Part shown: positions 6,550 through 8,740 of the stretch, one piece after another
Position numbering within the stretch: position 1 is the first letter of the stretch
How the letters are laid out: every line of letters starts with the position of its first letter
Notes under the pieces: generated by a model
Database searches by the model: none
What the model saw: the letters and a program-made list of their open reading frames with translations, nothing else
Told to the model about the DNA's origin: nothing
Origin: an uncultured Ignavibacteria bacterium
GTDB taxonomy: Bacteria > Bacteroidota > Ignavibacteria > Kapaibacteriales > UBA961
Length of the DNA stretch: 8,740 bases
Assembly: GCA_937868245.1 (NCBI GenBank)
Contig: CALMMI010000080.1
Span: 1-8,740 of the forward strand
Reading direction: 5' to 3'
Program-made: the position numbers and the translations under genes

Positions 6550-6583
6550 AAACCTTGAAGGTTTTCGAAAACCTTCAAGGTTT
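6550..6583. repeat. REP-like perfect palindrome, copy B
   Basis: A perfect 34-base palindrome; each half is AAACCTTGAAGGTTTTC read inward. It is identical to copy C and lies 27 bases past the stop of the transposase gene. The following bases to 6608 (ending TATTAATTCAGATTCA) also resemble those after copy C, giving an extended unit of about 59 bases. Confidence 0.95.
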
Positions 6584-6610
6584 GAAATTCCTTATTAATT
6601 CAGATTCAAA

Positions 6611-7246
6611 TTACCAATCATTAGAAAATTCCTGTGTATCAATAGATTGTTGATGAAACTCTATAAAAGCCTTCGCACCTCCAAACCAAGTCAATACTTT
6701 ATCTCGTTCAATTCTAGTGGCTTTTGTTGTACATAACGTTTGATATGATGAAAAACGCCAATCATTTATATTATCAACAAATCCATGATGTACAGGATTA
6801 GAGTGTATATAATGAATCAATTTCGTAAAATAATTGACGTTGTTTACAACTTTTCGTTTAATATTGGTGCGAAATACTGACCCTTTCCGAGCGAACATTT
6901 TGTTATATGCTTTTGCGTAAGAATTTAAAAAATTACTGAATTGTTGATTTAATTTTTTGTTTACGATATCGCTTAAGCTCTGAGGGTTCTCAAAATCGAA
7001 AGAATATGCTGTGGTATTCTTAAAAAACTCTATTAGTTCTTTTTCTGCTTTAATACACACCAAGAAATGAAAATGATTAGGCATTAAGCAATAAGAATAA
7101 GTATCTAAAACAGGAGAAAGGTACTGCGAGTACTTATGCAGAAAATACAAATAATTATCTTCTATTCTAAATAGATTATCATCACCATTTGCATGGTTGT
7201 ACAGGTGATAGTATGTGTCGGGTATGAAAGGGGTTTTGGCTTCCAT
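6611..7246 (-). CDS. REP-associated tyrosine transposase (RAYT, IS200-like Y1 family)
   Basis: This 211-residue protein is a single-strand DNA nuclease/transposase of the HUH superfamily, acting on palindromic DNA by a covalent tyrosine link. The HUH motif is in MPNHFHFLV (His58, His60), preceded by YHLYNHANGDDNLFR (13-27), typical of the family N-terminus. The probable catalytic tyrosine is Tyr110 in SYAKAYNKMF, aligned to the SYTxYFN pattern of RAYTs; Tyr114 is an alternative. The RAYT-specific block follows: KGSVF (121-125), then KLIHYIHSNPVHHGFV (142-157) and DWRFSSYQTL (162-171). Length (about 150-230 is usual) and motif order suggest an intact gene. The identical palindromes flanking it support the RAYT reading over a plain IS200 element. 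The ATG start has no clear ribosome-binding site. Confidence 0.92.
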   Translation of the reverse strand: MEAKTPFIPDTYYHLYNHANGDDNLFRIEDNYLYFLHKYSQYLSPVLDTYSYCLMPNHFHFLVCIKAEKELIEFFKNTTAYSFDFENPQSLSDIVNKKLNQQFSNFLNSYAKAYNKMFARKGSVFRTNIKRKVVNNVNYFTKLIHYIHSNPVHHGFVDNINDWRFSSYQTLCTTKATRIERDKVLTWFGGAKAFIEFHQQSIDTQEFSNDW

Positions 7247-7290
7247 TTTTAAGTAAATTATTATATGGATTTATGTCTTAAAACAATCCT

Positions 7291-7324
7291 AAACCTTGAA
7301 GGTTTTCGAAAACCTTCAAGGTTT
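7291..7324. repeat. REP-like perfect palindrome, copy C
   Basis: Identical to copy B. It lies 44 bases upstream of the transposase start and 23 bases past the pyrE stop. It could also fold as a hairpin in the pyrE 3' untranslated region, but no U-run follows, so intrinsic termination is doubtful. Confidence 0.95.
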
Positions 7325-7347
7325 GAAGATGTTCTATTAATAAAGAT

Positions 7348-7878
7348 TCAGCTCATCCCCGCCGCCTTCAGCTCCGTCATAGTACACAACGCCCGCATCT
7401 CAATTCCTGCCGCGGCAAGAGCTTCTCTTCCACCCTGCTCACGGTCAATAACACACACGCAGCACAGAATATTCGCACCTGCATCACGCAAATCCTTTGC
7501 ACTTAGCACAACCTGACCGCCACTTGTGATTACATCTTCTACGATTACAATCGGCACTCCGCTAATCTCAGCACCTTCCGAAACCTTGTTCGTTCCATAG
7601 CCTTTAGCTTGTTTGCGGACGAATGCTGCCGGAAGCCCGGTTGCGAGCGAGAGGGCTGTTGCAATCGGTATTCCACCCATTTCGAGACCTGCAAGAACTT
7701 GTACGTTATCGGGTAGGAGTGCTTTCAAATGTTCGGCAATTGCTGCAAGTAAAGCCGGGCGGCTTTCAAAAAGGTATTTATCGAAATACTCATTGCTCAC
7801 TTTACCTGAACGGAGTGTGAATGTGCCTGTTAGATGGGATACTTCAAATATTGCTTTGGATAATTCTTGATGTGTCAT
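7348..7878 (-). CDS. pyrE: Orotate phosphoribosyltransferase
   Basis: This 176-residue enzyme converts orotate and PRPP to orotidine 5'-phosphate in de novo pyrimidine synthesis (cytoplasm, usually a dimer). The PRPP-binding signature is clear: VIVEDVITSGGQV (111-123) with Glu114-Asp115 and the TSGG loop. The family's flexible catalytic loop is FVRKQAKGYGTNK (86-98), with Lys89 and Lys92 as likely active-site bases. The N-terminal segment GTFTLRSGKVSNEYFDKYLF (18-37) fits the orotate site (SGK..xxYFD), and GLEMGGIPIATALS (64-77) is the usual dimer/PRPP region. It is shorter than E. coli PyrE (213) but within the range of short bacterial and archaeal forms. It lies 52 bases downstream of recX on the same strand, so co-transcription is likely; no other pyrimidine gene is in the window. 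Confidence 0.95.
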   Translation of the reverse strand: MTHQELSKAIFEVSHLTGTFTLRSGKVSNEYFDKYLFESRPALLAAIAEHLKALLPDNVQVLAGLEMGGIPIATALSLATGLPAAFVRKQAKGYGTNKVSEGAEISGVPIVIVEDVITSGGQVVLSAKDLRDAGANILCCVCVIDREQGGREALAAAGIEMRALCTMTELKAAGMS

Positions 7879-7930
7879 ATATTCTTGTGTGTAGTAAATG
7901 AAAAACTAAGCTGTGTACAATTGTAATATA

Positions 7931-8590
7931 CTACATTTTTTCGTCAGAATTAGCCGCATTGTCTAATGTTTTGCTCAGAATATCCTTGATGATATCCCAT
8001 GAAAACCCTTGCCGTTGTAAATATCCGATCAGAGCGGTTTTCTGCTTTTCAATAGGTTTGTGAGTAACAGATCTGAGTTTCTTTTGGGCGGCTTTCAGTG
8101 CTAGTTCAGATGTGTCATCTTTTGGGAAGAACTGCTCAATTGCTTCTTGGGCTTCAAGTTCGGTTATGCCACGTTTGCGGAGTTCCATTTTTACCCTGCT
8201 TGCCGATGATGGCTTGCGAAGCAGGAAATCTTTTACGAACATTCGTGCATATTCTGCATCATTCAGATAATCGAATTCTTTAAGGTACTGTATAGCAAGG
8301 TCTTGCTCCCGAGTAGAAAAACCAACTTCCTGTAATTTCCGCCTGACTTGGGTTTCAGTTCTGGGTTTGTACGACGCGAATGCAACTGCACGCTGTTTTG
8401 CATCTATGATTCTTTGACGCGCAAGGATAGTGTTCTTAAGCTGTTCTGTAAGGATTACCCCTTTTCCTAACTTGAACTCCAATACCAAATCCATCGCACA
8501 CTCCAGAGCAATGTCGTTACCTGAAAAGACAATGCACAGTGGTTTGCGTCTTCGTTTTAAGATTCTGGTAATTATTAATTGCTCGGGCAT
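7931..8590 (-). CDS. recX: Regulatory protein RecX
   Basis: This 219-residue RecX protein binds RecA filaments and modulates recombination and SOS activity. After an N-terminal domain (1-58, including KPLCIVFSGNDIA, as in long-form RecX proteins) the characteristic three-helix repeats follow. Repeat 1 is about 64-105 (AKQRAVAFASYKPRTETQVR, then RKLQEVGF); repeat 2 about 107-150 (DYLNDAEYARMFVKDFLL, RKRGI); repeat 3 about 163-205 (LALKAAQKKL, LQRQGFSWDIIKDIL). The YLNDAEYAR and RTETQVRRKLQEVGF stretches are family hallmarks. The length is longer than E. coli RecX (166), as is common outside proteobacteria. The start ATG has no obvious ribosome-binding site. recA is not adjacent in this window; pyrE follows. 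Confidence 0.93.
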   Translation of the reverse strand: MPEQLIITRILKRRRKPLCIVFSGNDIALECAMDLVLEFKLGKGVILTEQLKNTILARQRIIDAKQRAVAFASYKPRTETQVRRKLQEVGFSTREQDLAIQYLKEFDYLNDAEYARMFVKDFLLRKPSSASRVKMELRKRGITELEAQEAIEQFFPKDDTSELALKAAQKKLRSVTHKPIEKQKTALIGYLQRQGFSWDIIKDILSKTLDNAANSDEKM

Positions 8591-8630
8591 AATAATAGCA
8601 TCAAAATTGGAATTTCAGCATTTTTCCGGA

Positions 8631-8740
8631 TAACTTGTTAAATCCCCTCAGTCCCCTTTAACAAGGGGATGACGTAAGTTTTTTTGGGGGGGGGGAATGT
8701 TAGAGTTGTATTTTCATGTCTCCATGTCTCCCCCTTGTTA
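8631..8740. repeat. Repeat-rich gene-free edge region upstream of recX
   Basis: This stretch holds a 7-bp stem TCCCCTT/AAGGGGA with a TAAC loop (8652-8669), a second TCCCCT at 8643-8648, and the 10-mer TAACAAGGGG (8659-8668) with its inverse at the right edge (8731-8740). It also has a T7 run followed by G10 (8679-8695) and a tandem 8-base repeat (CATGTCTC at 8715 and 8723). It resembles part of a dispersed short repeat cut by the window edge. No promoter for recX could be fixed here or in 8591-8630. Confidence 0.45.

Larger units (their letters stand above)
6550..7324 (-). mobile_element. RAYT locus: HUH transposase bracketed by two identical palindromes
   Basis: A single transposase gene of the REP-associated tyrosine transposase type lies between two identical 34-base palindromes (copies B and C), with about 27 and 44 bases between each palindrome and the gene. 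This is the classic arrangement of RAYT genes, which are usually single-copy per genome and act on dispersed palindromic elements rather than forming ordinary insertion sequences. No longer terminal repeats or target duplication were seen. Boundaries are set at the outer ends of the palindromes and are provisional. Confidence 0.75.

Noticed and set aside
6469..7324. CRISPR array from the three repeated palindromes
   Set aside because: Only three copies, irregular spacing (47 and 707 bases), perfect palindromy and no cas gene; a RAYT transposase explains them.
7265..7870. Plus-strand frames opposite pyrE
   Set aside because: They are antisense shadows of a fully recognisable PyrE; none shows family motifs.

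Overview
The window looks like a chromosomal stretch from a moderately AT-rich bacterium, most plausibly of the Bacteroidota/Chlorobiota/Ignavibacteria side of the FCB group. The evidence is indirect: an outer-membrane beta-barrel protein ending in Phe (so a Gram-negative envelope), poor Shine-Dalgarno sequences before most genes, and a REP-type transposase bracketed by long AT-rich palindromes. There is no rRNA or other marker gene, so this assignment is an inference. Every gene from about position 900 rightward is on the minus strand.

Left end (2-862, plus strand): the 3' part of an unrecognised protein cut by the window edge, then a compact type II toxin-antitoxin pair in antitoxin-first order (hicB-hicA, overlapping by 8 bases). 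A weak AT-rich hairpin lies between this and the convergent minus-strand genes.

Envelope block (913-3518, minus strand): read 5' to 3' this is a glycosyltransferase-like protein, a 233-base intergenic leader with nested dyad structures, a small secreted Lys/Ala-rich repeat protein, a strong terminator-like hairpin, and an outer-membrane beta-barrel protein. The hairpin overlaps the first 25 codons of the longest barrel-protein reading frame, so that start is uncertain.

Metabolic and DNA block (3619-8590, minus strand): recX (RecA regulator) and pyrE (orotate phosphoribosyltransferase) are probably co-transcribed. Downstream lies a RAYT-type HUH transposase between two identical perfect 34-base palindromes, with a third degenerate copy beyond. 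Next is a 941-residue FAD plus iron-sulfur dehydrogenase of the respiratory D-lactate / D-2-hydroxyglutarate dehydrogenase type. The transposase unit sits between pyrE and the dehydrogenase gene like an insertion between housekeeping genes.

Right end (8591-8740): no gene, but a repeat-rich stretch (small hairpin, inverted 10-mers, G10 tract, tandem 8-mer) that looks like part of a dispersed repeat.

No gene-free stretch exceeds 300 bases. I saw no tRNA, rRNA, CRISPR array or replication origin. I did not find a clearly new multi-gene system. The signals most worth following are the RAYT/palindrome locus with its conserved extended unit, the structured leader of the Lys/Ala-rich secreted protein, and the terminator/start conflict at the barrel gene.
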